Origin: an uncultured Bacteroidales bacterium
GTDB lineage: Bacteria > Bacteroidota > Bacteroidia > Bacteroidales > P3
Length of the DNA stretch: 46,371 nt
Direction of reading: 5' to 3'
Assembly (NCBI GenBank): GCA_946183915.1
Contig: CAMHDJ010000019.1
Span: forward strand, 1 to 46,371
In this document: positions 1-7,965 of the stretch, in pieces
Layout: each line of letters begins with the position of its first letter
Numbering within the stretch: the stretch's first letter is position 1
Notes under the pieces: model-generated
What the model was told of the DNA's origin: nothing
What the model saw: the letters and a program-made list of their open reading frames with translations, nothing else
Database searches by the model: none
Translations under genes and position numbers: made by a program

Positions 1-110
1 TCCCCCTCATCCCCTCCTTCAACACCGAGGCCGACACCGACCGCACCGCCGACCGCCTCGCCGCCCTCGGCGTCACCCGCCTCGACCGCTTCACCTACCG
101 CGTACAATAA
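1..110 (+). CDS. C-terminal end of a class V aminotransferase / cysteine desulfurase-like protein (partial)
   Basis: An open frame enters from the left edge and ends at a TAA at 108-110. Its last 35 residues include LIPSFNTEADTDRTADRLA, which resembles the tail of PLP-dependent class V aminotransferases and cysteine desulfurases, where a phrase like 'SFNTEEDIDRL' precedes the final helix. Only the tail is present, so the PLP lysine and the substrate residues cannot be checked and the reaction is not assignable. High GC and strong third-position C/G bias match the neighbouring housekeeping genes. The family call is inference from a short segment. Confidence 0.45.
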   Translation, partial: PLIPSFNTEADTDRTADRLAALGVTRLDRFTYRVQ

Positions 111-140
111 ATTCAGCATAACCGCGTTATTATCATCGCT

Positions 141-668
141 ATGACACATGGAAAGAACATCTGCAACCAGCTAAAAGAGGTCCGCAAGCGCATTGCGGAG
201 GAGAATGATATACCTCTGGAGATAGAGGAGTGCTCGTACAAGGGCGAGTGCCGCGGCACCTGTCCGCGATGCGAGGCGGAGGTGCGGTATCTGGAGAACG
301 CCCTGGCCGACCGCCTGCGGCTGGGCAAGGTGGCCACCGTCGCCGGCCTCGCCCTGGGCCTCGCCGCCACCACGGCGCAGGCGCAGGTATCCGCCGATAG
401 TACACTCACGCAACAAGCCGATAGCGCTGGCCATGAGAAAATAAGACACTTAGAATATACCCCATCCCTTTTATCATCTGATGCACCCGAGGCCATCCTC
501 TCCACAAGACGTCTCCGCAGTGGGCGTCCGCTTGCGGGTGAAGTTATTGCAGAGATACAAGTAATCCTTGGCGGTACACCTGCCTGTTACAACGGCAGTG
601 AGTTTGGCGACCACCCGCGTTTCTATGAAGAGAAGAAAGAGGATGAGGTGAAAGTCATCGTGCGGTAG
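141..668 (+). CDS. Small membrane protein with an N-terminal Cys motif (Bacteroidales hypothetical)
   Basis: 175 residues. The N-terminal 50 residues are hydrophilic and hold three spaced cysteines in CSYKGECRGTCPRCEAE, a pattern that looks like a small metal-binding or redox knuckle. A hydrophobic segment of about 20 residues (VATVAGLALGLAATTAQAQ, near residues 64-82) could be a membrane helix or an internal export signal. The rest is polar, without a recognised domain, and includes RLRSGRPLAGEVIAE. Similar short proteins with the same N-terminal motif occur in Bacteroides and Prevotella, as far as I recall, with no known function. It starts 30 bp after the preceding stop and could be cotranscribed with it. 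Function unknown. Confidence 0.6.
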   Translation: MTHGKNICNQLKEVRKRIAEENDIPLEIEECSYKGECRGTCPRCEAEVRYLENALADRLRLGKVATVAGLALGLAATTAQAQVSADSTLTQQADSAGHEKIRHLEYTPSLLSSDAPEAILSTRRLRSGRPLAGEVIAEIQVILGGTPACYNGSEFGDHPRFYEEKKEDEVKVIVR

Positions 669-690
669 TCTGTCGCCACGCAAACAATGT

Positions 691-915
691 CCCGCGCACC
701 GGTGCGGAGGGCATTGGAAGGCGTGAAAGTGCACCGCGCTCATGTGCGGGATGTTGAAACAGTCCATACAATACGCCTCGCTCATGAGTGAGGTCTGTTT
801 TTTGCCGGAAAGTGCTCCCCGCTCATGAGCGAAGTCGATTTTCGGCCGGAAAGTGGCTCCCCGCACGTGAGCGCGGGCTGTTTTCAATGAAAAAGCGATG
901 CCCGCTCATGAGCGC
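691..915. repeat. Array of six palindromes spaced 41-42 bp apart
   Basis: Between the + gene ending at 668 and the terminator of the tsf operon lie six short palindromes. They centre near 700, 742, 784, 825, 867 and 908, so the spacing is 41-42 bp throughout. The core is GCTCATGAGC or a variant (CGCACCGGTGCG, GCTCATGTGC, GCACGTGAGC). Two units also share the flank GCCGGAAAGTG-CTCCCCGC, and three end in TGTTTT or GATTTT. The intervening sequence is partly conserved, so this is a decayed tandem repeat rather than repeats separated by unrelated spacers. No convincing protein is encoded here. Confidence 0.8.
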
Positions 916-937
916 GATGATATTGCACAAAAACGAC

Positions 938-968
938 GAAAGCGCGCTCCGATGCAGGGCGCGCTTTC
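938..968 (-). terminator. Intrinsic terminator of the rplM-rpsI-rpsB-tsf operon
   Basis: GAAAGCGCGC (938-947) pairs perfectly with GCGCGCTTTC (959-968) around an 11-nt loop. On the minus strand the stem is followed by GTCGTTTTTG. It lies 29 bp after the tsf stop codon. Confidence 0.8.
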
Positions 969-996
969 TGTGATTAATCTTGCCTGTGCGATGGCG

Positions 997-1983
997 TTAG
1001 GCGCCGAGTTCGAGGCGCTTGAAGCCGGTGCACTTGAGGTCCTTGTCGGCCTTGGCGATGAAGTCTTTGACCTTCACCTTGCTCTCCATGATGTACTCCT
1101 GCTCCATGAGGGTGTTCTCTTGGAAGAACTTGTTGAGGCGGCCGTTGGCAATCTGGTTGATCTGCTGCTCGCTGAGCTGGGCCATCTTTTCGGCGGCGAC
1201 TTTCTCCTTGATTTCGCGGGCCTGGTTGACCTGCTCCTCGGTGATCCAGCCTTTGCCCATGTTGGAGGCCATGTGCTCCTCGCTGTCGACGTGGGCGGGG
1301 TTGATGCCGGCCTTCTTGAGGGCGGCGTCGACGGCCTTGCCGACAAGCTCTTCCTTGGTCTTCTCGACGGCCACGCGGAGCTCCTGGTCCTTGATCTCCT
1401 GGGGCACGCTCTCGGCGTCGAGGGCCACGGGACGCATGGCGACGACCTGCATGGCGATGTCGTGACCGACCTGGTCGTAACCGGCCTTGTTCAGTCCGAC
1501 GATGGAGGCCATGCGGTTGCCCGGGTGGATGTAGGCGTAGACCTTCTCGGCCTCGATGGTCTCGAAGTGGGCCAACTCGATCTTCTCGCCGATCTTGGCG
1601 ATCTGGTCGGTGATGGCGTCGCTGACCTTGGCACCGTTGAGGTCCATGTTCAGAACCTCGTCCTTGGTGGTGAGGTGCTGGGCCATGGCGGTGTCGAGGA
1701 TGCTGGTGGTGAAGTCGACGAAGCCGGCGTTGGTGGCCACGAAGTCGGTCTCGCAGCTGACCATGATGATGGCGCCGTAGTTGCCCATGGTCTTGGCCAG
1801 GACGCAACCCTCGTTGGCGTCGCGGTCGGCGCGTTTGGCGGCCATCTTCTGGCCTTTCTGGCGCAGCAGCTCGATGGCTTTCTGCATGTCGCCGTCGGTC
1901 TCGACGAGGGCTTTCTTGCAGTCCATCATGCCGACGCCGGTGAGTTTGCGGAGCTCGTTAACCTGTGAAGCGGTAATTGCCAT
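997..1983 (-). CDS. tsf: Translation elongation factor Ts
   Basis: 328 residues; guanine-nucleotide exchange factor that recycles EF-Tu in the cytoplasm. The N-terminal UBA-like domain (residues 1-55) begins MAITASQVNELRKLTGVGMM and continues to DCKKAL, the usual EF-Ts opening. The exchange motif is visible in SCETDFVATNAGFVDF. Length fits the Bacteroidales form, which is longer than E. coli EF-Ts. It is last in the operon after rpsB, the common rpsB-tsf order. The 165-bp spacer upstream carries a REP-like repeat, so rpsB and tsf are less tightly joined than usual. The call is secure. Confidence 0.97.
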   Translation of the reverse strand: MAITASQVNELRKLTGVGMMDCKKALVETDGDMQKAIELLRQKGQKMAAKRADRDANEGCVLAKTMGNYGAIIMVSCETDFVATNAGFVDFTTSILDTAMAQHLTTKDEVLNMDLNGAKVSDAITDQIAKIGEKIELAHFETIEAEKVYAYIHPGNRMASIVGLNKAGYDQVGHDIAMQVVAMRPVALDAESVPQEIKDQELRVAVEKTKEELVGKAVDAALKKAGINPAHVDSEEHMASNMGKGWITEEQVNQAREIKEKVAAEKMAQLSEQQINQIANGRLNKFFQENTLMEQEYIMESKVKVKDFIAKADKDLKCTGFKRLELGA

Positions 1984-2023
1984 ATTGTGTTCCTTTCTTG
2001 TTTTTGTTGTTAATGATTGTTTC

Positions 2024-2118
2024 TGTCGCCCCTATGGGGCTCGGCAAGCGGTTGGTTTGATAAACGGGGGTTTCGCTACGCTCCACCCCCGCCTATGCTC
2101 TGTCGCCCCTACGGGGCT
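2024..2118. repeat. REP-like GC hairpin repeat in the rpsB-tsf spacer
   Basis: TGTCGCCCCTATGGGGCT (2024-2041) recurs 77 bp later as TGTCGCCCCTACGGGGCT (2101-2118). Each copy forms a GCCCC/GGGGC hairpin. A third hairpin between them pairs GGGGGT with the ACCCCC of TCCACCCCCGCC. It sits inside an operon, between the rpsB stop and the tsf start. Confidence 0.65.
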
Positions 2119-2148
2119 TGTTGTCTTGCCAGATTGTTTATATCTTCC

Positions 2149-3000
2149 TTACTCAGCCTTCGGGGCTTCCTCGGCCTTGGGCTCCTCAGCCTTCTCGGCC
2201 TTGGGCTCACCGGTGCGGGGACGGCGGGCGCGGGTCTTGCGCTCGGCGGGGCGCTGCTCGTCGTTGTTCTCGACGGGGGCGGCCTCTTCCTCCTGCTGGG
2301 CGTCCTTGTCGAGGGCGCGCTCGTTCAAACCTTCCTGGATGGCCTCGCACATGTGCTTGAGGATGCAGGCAATCGACTTCGACGCATCATCGTTAGCGGG
2401 AATCGGGAAGTCGATGAGCTCGGGGTTGGTGTTGGTGTCCACGAGGGCGAAGGTGGGGATGTTCAAGCGGCGTGCCTCGGCGACGGCGATGTGCTCCTTG
2501 TTGATGTCGATGACAAACAGGGCGCTGGGCAGACGGGTGAGGTCGGCGATGGAGCCAAGGTTCTTGTCGAGCTTGGCACGCTCGCGCTGCACCTGGAGGC
2601 GCTCACGCTTGGAGATATTGTTGAAATCCTTGTCGTGCATCAGGGCGTCGAGGCTGTTCATCTTCTTGACAGCCTTGCGGATGGTGCTGAAGTTGGTCAG
2701 CATACCGCCCGGCCAGCGCTCGGTGACGAAGGGCATGTCCACGCTCTTGGCCATCTCGGCGACGACCTCTTTGGCCTGCTTCTTGGTGGCCACGAAGAGG
2801 ACCTTCTTGCCGCTGCGGGCCATCTGCTTCAGGGCAGCCGCGGCCTCGTCGGCCTTGGCGATGGTCTTCTGCAGGTCGATGACGTGCACGCCGTTGTGCT
2901 CCTTGAAGATATAAGGAGCCATTTTGGGATTCCATTTACGCTTGAGGTGACCGAAGTGGCAACCAGCATCAAGCAATTCTTCGAATTTGAGTTCGTTCAT
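2149..3000 (-). CDS. rpsB: 30S ribosomal protein S2
   Basis: 283 residues; small-subunit protein needed for S1 docking and 30S function. The opening MNELKFEELLDAGCHFGH and the following KRKWNPKMAPYIFKEHNGVH are classic S2, as are the later RWPGGMLTNFSTIRKAV and LFVIDINKEHIAVAEA. The core ends near residue 225. The remaining 55 residues are an Ala/Glu/Lys/Pro-rich low-complexity tail ending EEPKAEEAPKAE, longer than in E. coli S2 (241 residues) but of a sort seen in Bacteroidetes. The gene is third in the rplM-rpsI-rpsB-tsf operon. Confidence 0.97.
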   Translation of the reverse strand: MNELKFEELLDAGCHFGHLKRKWNPKMAPYIFKEHNGVHVIDLQKTIAKADEAAAALKQMARSGKKVLFVATKKQAKEVVAEMAKSVDMPFVTERWPGGMLTNFSTIRKAVKKMNSLDALMHDKDFNNISKRERLQVQRERAKLDKNLGSIADLTRLPSALFVIDINKEHIAVAEARRLNIPTFALVDTNTNPELIDFPIPANDDASKSIACILKHMCEAIQEGLNERALDKDAQQEEEAAPVENNDEQRPAERKTRARRPRTGEPKAEKAEEPKAEEAPKAE

Positions 3001-3156
3001 TGTTTACTTTCCTTTTTGTTGTTTTACTTTTACCAACCGTCAGGCAGACCTCAGGGCTGTGTTTTCCGGCTGTCCTATGCTGCTCGGAGTGTCAACGCAG
3101 CGGTACATCCTGACGATTTGGATACTAAACTGTGTCCAGCTGTTATGATACCGATA

Positions 3157-3546
3157 TTAACGCTTGCTGAACTGGAAGCGCTTGCGGGCTTTGGGCTGAC
3201 CGGGTTTCTTACGCTCGACCATACGCGGGTCGCGCATCAGGAAGCCTTCCTTCTTGAGGGCGGGGCGATCCTCGATGTTGTTCTCGCAGAGGGCGCGGGC
3301 GATGGCCATACGCAGGGCCTGGGCCTGGCCGGTGATGCCGCCACCGTCGAGGTTGGCTTTGACATCCCACTTGCCTTCGGCGTTGGCCACGGCGAAAGCC
3401 TGGTTGACGATGTACTGCAGCGGACCGGTGGGGAAATACTCCTTGTAGTCGCGGCCGTTGACCTTGATTTCACCGTTGCCGGGGGTCATGTACACGCGGG
3501 CCACGGCGGTCTTTCTTCTACCAATGGTATTGATTACTTCTGCCAT
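3157..3546 (-). CDS. rpsI: 30S ribosomal protein S9
   Basis: 129 residues, the normal length for S9. It starts MAEVINTIGRRKTAVARVYM and ends KARKRFQFSKR, the highly conserved basic tail that reaches the P-site tRNA. The central GGGITGQAQALRMAIARAL is also typical. It begins 11 bp after rplM, the universal L13-S9 pairing. A 156-bp spacer with no gene separates it from rpsB; I see no clear structure there beyond a short GC-rich stretch. Confidence 0.97.
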   Translation of the reverse strand: MAEVINTIGRRKTAVARVYMTPGNGEIKVNGRDYKEYFPTGPLQYIVNQAFAVANAEGKWDVKANLDGGGITGQAQALRMAIARALCENNIEDRPALKKEGFLMRDPRMVERKKPGQPKARKRFQFSKR

Positions 3547-3557
3547 ATTCTTCTAAC

Positions 3558-4013
3558 TTAACGGACTTCGTTGATGTTGATTGCTTTGGGGTTCTGACCC
3601 TGATGGGGATGCTCGCTACCGGCATAGACGTAGAGGTTGCGGTAGAGCTGGGCGCCGAGGCGGGTCTTGGGGAGCATACCCTTGATGGCGTGCTCGAGGA
3701 TGCGCTCGGGGTGAGCGGCGCGCACCTTGGCAGGGGTGGTCTCACGCTGGCCGCCGGGATAGCCGGTGTAGCGCTGGTAGATCTTGTCGGTCTCTTTCTT
3801 GCCGCTGAAGACACACTTCTCGGCATTGATGATGATGACGTTGTCGCCGCAGTCGACGTGCGGAGTGTAGCAAGGTTTGGTCTTGCCGCGCAGGATGTTG
3901 GCCACACGGGTAGCCAGACGGCCTACGGTCTGTCCTTCGGCATCAACCAGCACCCATTCCTTCTGGACGGTCTGCTTGTTGGCTGATACGGTTTTGTAAC
4001 TTAACGTACTCAT
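3558..4013 (-). CDS. rplM: 50S ribosomal protein L13
   Basis: 151 residues, matching the usual L13 length of 142-151. Recognisable segments are WVLVDAEGQTVGRLAT near residue 20, YTPHVDCGDNVIIINAEK near 50, and the C-terminal AIKGMLPKTRLGAQLYRNL followed by LYVYAGSEHPHQGQNP. It is first in its operon. The transcript has a 5' leader of about 160 nt from the promoter at 4180-4210, long enough to hold an autoregulatory structure, although I could not fold one convincingly by eye. Confidence 0.97.
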   Translation of the reverse strand: MSTLSYKTVSANKQTVQKEWVLVDAEGQTVGRLATRVANILRGKTKPCYTPHVDCGDNVIIINAEKCVFSGKKETDKIYQRYTGYPGGQRETTPAKVRAAHPERILEHAIKGMLPKTRLGAQLYRNLYVYAGSEHPHQGQNPKAININEVR

Positions 4014-4179
4014 TTTTTTATTTTACTAACGATGATATTTTTCCTTTTCTTTGTTGTTTTCTCCTCCGATTGAACCACATTTCGGCCGCCGACGGATAAG
4101 CTAACCTCATGCGTACCAACCTGAGAATGCGCATCTTGAACGGGTATACAAGACACTACATCCCCATTTTTGGAGAGTG

Positions 4180-4210
4180 CAAAGTTACGAACATTTTTTC
4201 AACTGGCAAA
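4180..4210 (-). promoter_or_regulatory. Bacteroidetes-type promoter of the rplM operon
   Basis: On the minus strand TTTG (4210-4207) is followed by exactly 19 bp and TAACTTTG (4187-4180). This matches the Bacteroidetes primary sigma consensus TTTG-N19-21-TAnnTTTG. It predicts a start near 4174. Confidence 0.75.
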
Positions 4211-4313
4211 ATATTTTTTCACACTCGACCCTTAAAAAGTTTTAATCCGCATTCGACCGTCCCCCCGTTTCCGACCCTTTTTCCTCCCTTTTTCGATGCT
4301 TCCGGCAGGCAAA

Positions 4314-4401
4314 TATGCCTAGTTGATGCCTAGTTGATGCCTGGATGATGCCTAGGGGATGCAGAGATGATGCAGAGGGGGTGCAGAGGGGATGCAGAGG
4401 G
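4314..4401. repeat. Eight tandem 11-bp units
   Basis: Eight units in exact 11-bp register start at 4314, 4325, 4336, 4347, 4358, 4369, 4380 and 4391. They grade from GATGCCTAGTT to GATGCAGAGGG. The array lies just past the 3' end of the feo operon, so it is probably in its 3' untranslated region. It is one of six 11-bp arrays in the window. Confidence 0.85.
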
Positions 4402-4414
4402 GGTGGGGCGAATG

Positions 4415-4603
4415 TCAGACCTTGACGTCGGGCAGGTGCAGGTCGGTGTCGTGGCAGTGGCAGTCGCGCCGGCCGCTCATCGGGCAGCGGTCGCAGCCGG
4501 CACAGCCGCACTGCCCCCGGCCACGCAGGGTGCGCACCAGCCACCTCACCGCCAGAACGACGGTGAGGAGCAGTACGACGGCGACGATAACTTTCTGTGT
4601 CAT
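4415..4603 (-). CDS. FeoB-associated Cys-rich membrane protein
   Basis: 62 residues. One N-terminal membrane helix (VIVAVVLLLTVVLAVRWLV, residues 5-23) is followed by a short cytoplasmic tail rich in Cys and His (CGCAGCDRCPMS, CHCHDTDLH). This is the layout of the small FeoB-associated Cys-rich proteins, thought to help handle ferrous iron at the FeoB pore. Its ATG overlaps the feoB stop as ATGA (4600-4603), so the two are translationally coupled. I chose this ATG because the longer frame only reads back into feoB. It ends the feo operon. Confidence 0.8.
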   Translation of the reverse strand: MTQKVIVAVVLLLTVVLAVRWLVRTLRGRGQCGCAGCDRCPMSGRRDCHCHDTDLHLPDVKV

Positions 4604-6972
4604 AGCAGTAAGGATCCTATTTGGAAGAACAGCGTGCTGACGATCCAGGCCAGGCTGATGGTGTAGACCACCGTGAAGAGGGCCCACTTCCAGTGGCCGC
4701 TCTCGTTCTTGATGGCCACCACGGTGCTGATGCAGGGCATGTAGAGCAGGATGAAGAGCAGCATGGAGGCGGCCGAGAGGGGCGTCATGTTGTCGTGGAT
4801 GAGCTGCGAGATGCGGAGCTCGTTGTCCTCGCTCTCGAAGTCGGCCTCGAGCAGTTCGGCCTCTTCGTTGCTGGTGGCGTAGACGACGGCCATGGTGCTG
4901 GCCACCACCTCCTTGGCGCCCACGCCGGCCAGGAGCGAGACGCTCTGGCGCCAGTCGAAGCCGCAGGGGCGCATGGCGGGCTCGATGGCCTTGCCGATCT
5001 GGGCCATGTAGCTGTTCTCAGCCTGGGCAATGCGGTCGTCGTTCTGCGGGTAGTAGCTCAGCGCCCAGACGATGATGGAGGCGCCGAGGATGATGGTACC
5101 CATCTTCTTGAGGTATTCCTTGCCCTTCTCCCAGGTGTGGCGCAGCACCGCCTTGGCGGTGGGCATGCGGTAGGGAGGCAGCTCCATGACGAAGGGGAGG
5201 CTTTCGCCCTTGACGAAGAAGCGGCTGAAGAGCTTGGCCATCAGCACCGCCATCACCATGCCCAAGAGGTAGAGCCCCGTGAGGATGACGGCGGCGTGGT
5301 GGGAGAAGAAGGCGCTGACCAGGATGACGTAGACCGGTATGCGGGCCGAGCAGCTCATCATGGGGATGACCAGCATGGTGAGCAGGCGGCTCTTGCGGTC
5401 CTCGATGGTGCGGGTGGCCATGATGGCCGGCACGTTGCAGCCAAAGCCCATGATCATGGGAATGAAGCTCTTGCCGTGCAAGCCCATCTTGTGCATCAGT
5501 TTGTCCATGATGAAGGCGGCACGGGCCATGTAGCCGCTGTCCTCCATGAACGATATAAATAGGTACAATATTAATATATTGGGCAGGAAGACGATGACCG
5601 AGCCGACGCCGGCGATGACGCCGTCGGCCAGCAGCGAACGCAGGGGGCCGGGGCTCATGTGGTCGCGCACCAGGTCGCCCAGCCAGCCGAAGAGGGCGTC
5701 GATCCAGTCCATCGGGTACTGTCCGATGGCGAAGGTGCACCAGAAGGTGATGAACATAAAGATGAGGAACACCGGATAGCCCAGCCAGCGGTGGGTGACG
5801 ACGGCGTCGAGCTTGTCGGTCAACCGGTGCAGGGTGCTTTTCTTGTTGCGCTGGTAGCATTCGGCCAGGGCGCCGCGCACGAAGGCGTACTTGGCGTCGG
5901 TGATGGCGTTCTCGATGTCTACCTTGTTGCGCTCCAGGTACTCGACGGCTATCTGGTTGCGCATCTTGATCACACTGCCGTCGGTGTCGTGCTCGTCGGC
6001 ATACTGCTCCAACTGGCGGTCGTTTTCGAGCAGCTTGATGGCCAGGAAGCGAGTGGAGAGCTCGTCCGAGAAACCGTGCTCGTAGAGCTCGGTGCGGAGG
6101 CGCTTGATGCAGGCCTCAAGCTCGGGGCCGTGGTTCACATGGATGTGGCGTGTCTTGCGGTCGCGCCCTTCGAAGACCTCGATGATCTTGTCGAACAGCG
6201 AGCCGATGCCCTTGCCGCTGCGACCCGTGGTGGGCACGATGGGCATGCCAAACAGGGTGGAGAGCTGGTCGATGTCGAGCTGGTCGCCGCTCTTCTGCAA
6301 CTCGTCGTACATGTTCAGGGCCATCACCATCGTGATGTCCATGTCGATGAGCTGGGTGGTGAGGTAGAGGTTGCGCTCGAGGTTCGAGCCGTCGACCACG
6401 TTGAGGATGATGTCGGGGTTCTTCTCGATGATGTGCTTGCGCACGTAGAGCTCCTCGGGCGAGTAGGCAGAGAGGGAGTAGGTGCCCGGTAGGTCGATCA
6501 GGTTGAAGGTGTAGCCACCGTATTCGAAGGTGCCCACCTTCTCGTCGACGGTGACGCCGCTGTAGTTGCCAACCCGCTCGTGGGCGTGGGCCGCCACGTT
6601 GAAGATGCTGGTCTTGCCGCAGTTGGGGTTGCCCACCAGGGCGACGTTGATGGTCTTGGTGCGGTCGTTGACGATGTGTTGCAGCGTCGTCTCCTCGGCG
6701 TCGAGGGTGCGGTAGTCGTCGTGGTTGACGATCTCCCGCTCGGCCTCCTCGGGGGTGACGATCTCCACCTTGTCGGCATCGCTGCGTCGCAGCGACACCT
6801 CGAAGTTCATTATTCTATATTTAATAGGGTCGTTCAGCGGGGCGTTGAGCACGGCCGTGACCTCCATCCCTTTGATGAAACCCATCTCGATGATGCGCTT
6901 GCGGAAGGCTCCGTGGCCCGCCACACGGACCACCACGCCGCTCTCACCCGTCTGTAGTTCAGATAGTAACAT
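4600..6972 (-). CDS. feoB: Ferrous iron transport protein, FeoA-FeoB fusion
   Basis: 790 residues; GTP-dependent ferrous iron importer of the inner membrane. Residues 1-75 are a FeoA SH3-like domain (LLSELQTGESGVVVRVAGHG). Residues from about 107 form the FeoB G domain: G1 GNPNCGKT (114-121), G3 DLPGTYSLSAYSPEE, and the G4 equivalent ALNMYDEL. The C-terminal half is polytopic, with two gate regions, including SRLLTMLVIPMMSCSARIPV and GVGAKEVVASTMAV. FeoA and FeoB are separate in enterobacteria, while the fusion is common in Bacteroidetes. It is transcribed from the promoter at 6999-7006 with a leader of about 20 nt. No iron regulator site was recognised. Confidence 0.96.
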   Translation of the reverse strand: MLLSELQTGESGVVVRVAGHGAFRKRIIEMGFIKGMEVTAVLNAPLNDPIKYRIMNFEVSLRRSDADKVEIVTPEEAEREIVNHDDYRTLDAEETTLQHIVNDRTKTINVALVGNPNCGKTSIFNVAAHAHERVGNYSGVTVDEKVGTFEYGGYTFNLIDLPGTYSLSAYSPEELYVRKHIIEKNPDIILNVVDGSNLERNLYLTTQLIDMDITMVMALNMYDELQKSGDQLDIDQLSTLFGMPIVPTTGRSGKGIGSLFDKIIEVFEGRDRKTRHIHVNHGPELEACIKRLRTELYEHGFSDELSTRFLAIKLLENDRQLEQYADEHDTDGSVIKMRNQIAVEYLERNKVDIENAITDAKYAFVRGALAECYQRNKKSTLHRLTDKLDAVVTHRWLGYPVFLIFMFITFWCTFAIGQYPMDWIDALFGWLGDLVRDHMSPGPLRSLLADGVIAGVGSVIVFLPNILILYLFISFMEDSGYMARAAFIMDKLMHKMGLHGKSFIPMIMGFGCNVPAIMATRTIEDRKSRLLTMLVIPMMSCSARIPVYVILVSAFFSHHAAVILTGLYLLGMVMAVLMAKLFSRFFVKGESLPFVMELPPYRMPTAKAVLRHTWEKGKEYLKKMGTIILGASIIVWALSYYPQNDDRIAQAENSYMAQIGKAIEPAMRPCGFDWRQSVSLLAGVGAKEVVASTMAVVYATSNEEAELLEADFESEDNELRISQLIHDNMTPLSAASMLLFILLYMPCISTVVAIKNESGHWKWALFTVVYTISLAWIVSTLFFQIGSLLL

Positions 6973-6998
6973 AATTATACGATCTTAGTTTCCACCTG

Positions 6999-7006
6999 CA
7001 AAGATA
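6999..7006 (-). promoter_or_regulatory. -7 element of the feoAB promoter
   Basis: TATCTTTG on the minus strand, 26 bp before the feoB ATG. No good TTTG lies at the expected -33 position, so only the -7 half is supported. Confidence 0.55.
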
Positions 7007-7056
7007 CGAAATATCAGTCACTTGGCGTCTCCCCATAATTGGTGAAATAAGAACCT

Positions 7057-7965
7057 CTAGAGCGAGGCCACCACCTCGTCGGCCATAACCGCCACCGGCT
7101 GCGAGGCATCGAGCCAGTGGATGACGACGCCGTTGCGCTCCATGCGGCGGAACCACGTCATCTGGCGCTTGGCAAAGCGGCGTATGTCGGTGAAGAGGTC
7201 GCGGAACATCTCCTCCTCGGTACATTGATGTGTCAGGAAACGGGTGACGTGGCGGTATTCCAACCCGAAGCGCATCAGGCGTTCGGGCGGCACACCCTCG
7301 TCGAGCAGACGCTGCACCTCGGCCGTCATGCCCTCGTCGAGGCGGCGCCGCAGGCGCCGCTCGATGCGGTCAATCACCTGCTGACGCTCCAGTCGCGTGC
7401 CGAAGACGACGTGCTCCATCGGCGGCAGGTGCCGGTAGGCCTCGGGGTGTGCCTGGCCATACTCCACGATCTCCAGCGCCCGCACCAGCCGCTCGCGGGT
7501 CTCGGTGTCGGTGTGGTTGTGCAGGGGGCCGTAGGAGGCCAGCCGCTCGGTGAGTTCCTCGTCGCTGTAGGGTTCCAACGAGGCACGATAGACGGGATCG
7601 ACCGGGGCGTCGCTGAGGCGGTAGCCCCGCACCACAGCGTCGACGTAGAGGCCCGTGCCGCCGCAGAGGATCGGCTGCCGGCCGCGCGATGTGATGTCGA
7701 GAAAGGCCCGCGTGAAGTCGCCCATGAAGCGGTAGGCCGAGTACTCCTCGCGCGGGTCGCAGATGTCAATCAGGTGGTAGGGCACATGTACCCCATGCAA
7801 GTCATAGTCGGCCAGGTCCTTGCCGGTGCCGAGATCCATGCCGCGGAACACCTGGCGCGAGTCGGCACTGATCACCTCCCCGTCCAGCCGCCAGGCCACC
7901 TCGGCCGCCAGGGCGGTCTTGCCGGTCGCCGTGGGGCCCAGTATAGTGATCAGTCGGTTACTCAT
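7057..7965 (-). CDS. miaA: tRNA dimethylallyltransferase
   Basis: 302 residues; transfers a dimethylallyl group to A37 of tRNAs reading UNN codons. The P-loop ILGPTATGKTALA lies at residues 8-20, followed by EVISADSRQVFRGMDLGTGK, the substrate-binding stretch of the family. Later motifs are PYHLIDICDPREEYSAYRF and the PILCGGTGLYVDAV segment. The ATG at 7963-7965 lies inside the last codons of the preceding PorE-like gene (8-bp overlap), which implies coupling. A longer reading of the same frame would only extend into that gene. Length is standard. Confidence 0.95.
   Translation of the reverse strand: MSNRLITILGPTATGKTALAAEVAWRLDGEVISADSRQVFRGMDLGTGKDLADYDLHGVHVPYHLIDICDPREEYSAYRFMGDFTRAFLDITSRGRQPILCGGTGLYVDAVVRGYRLSDAPVDPVYRASLEPYSDEELTERLASYGPLHNHTDTETRERLVRALEIVEYGQAHPEAYRHLPPMEHVVFGTRLERQQVIDRIERRLRRRLDEGMTAEVQRLLDEGVPPERLMRFGLEYRHVTRFLTHQCTEEEMFRDLFTDIRRFAKRQMTWFRRMERNGVVIHWLDASQPVAVMADEVVASL

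Noticed and set aside
691-915. CRISPR array
   Set aside because: The spacing is regular, but the repeat core is only 10-12 bp and variable, the intervals are partly homologous to each other, and no cas gene is near.
898-1968. Long plus-strand open frame opposite tsf
   Set aside because: It is the antisense shadow of tsf; the product is a Leu/Val/Asp/Gly-rich string typical of reversed high-GC coding sequence.
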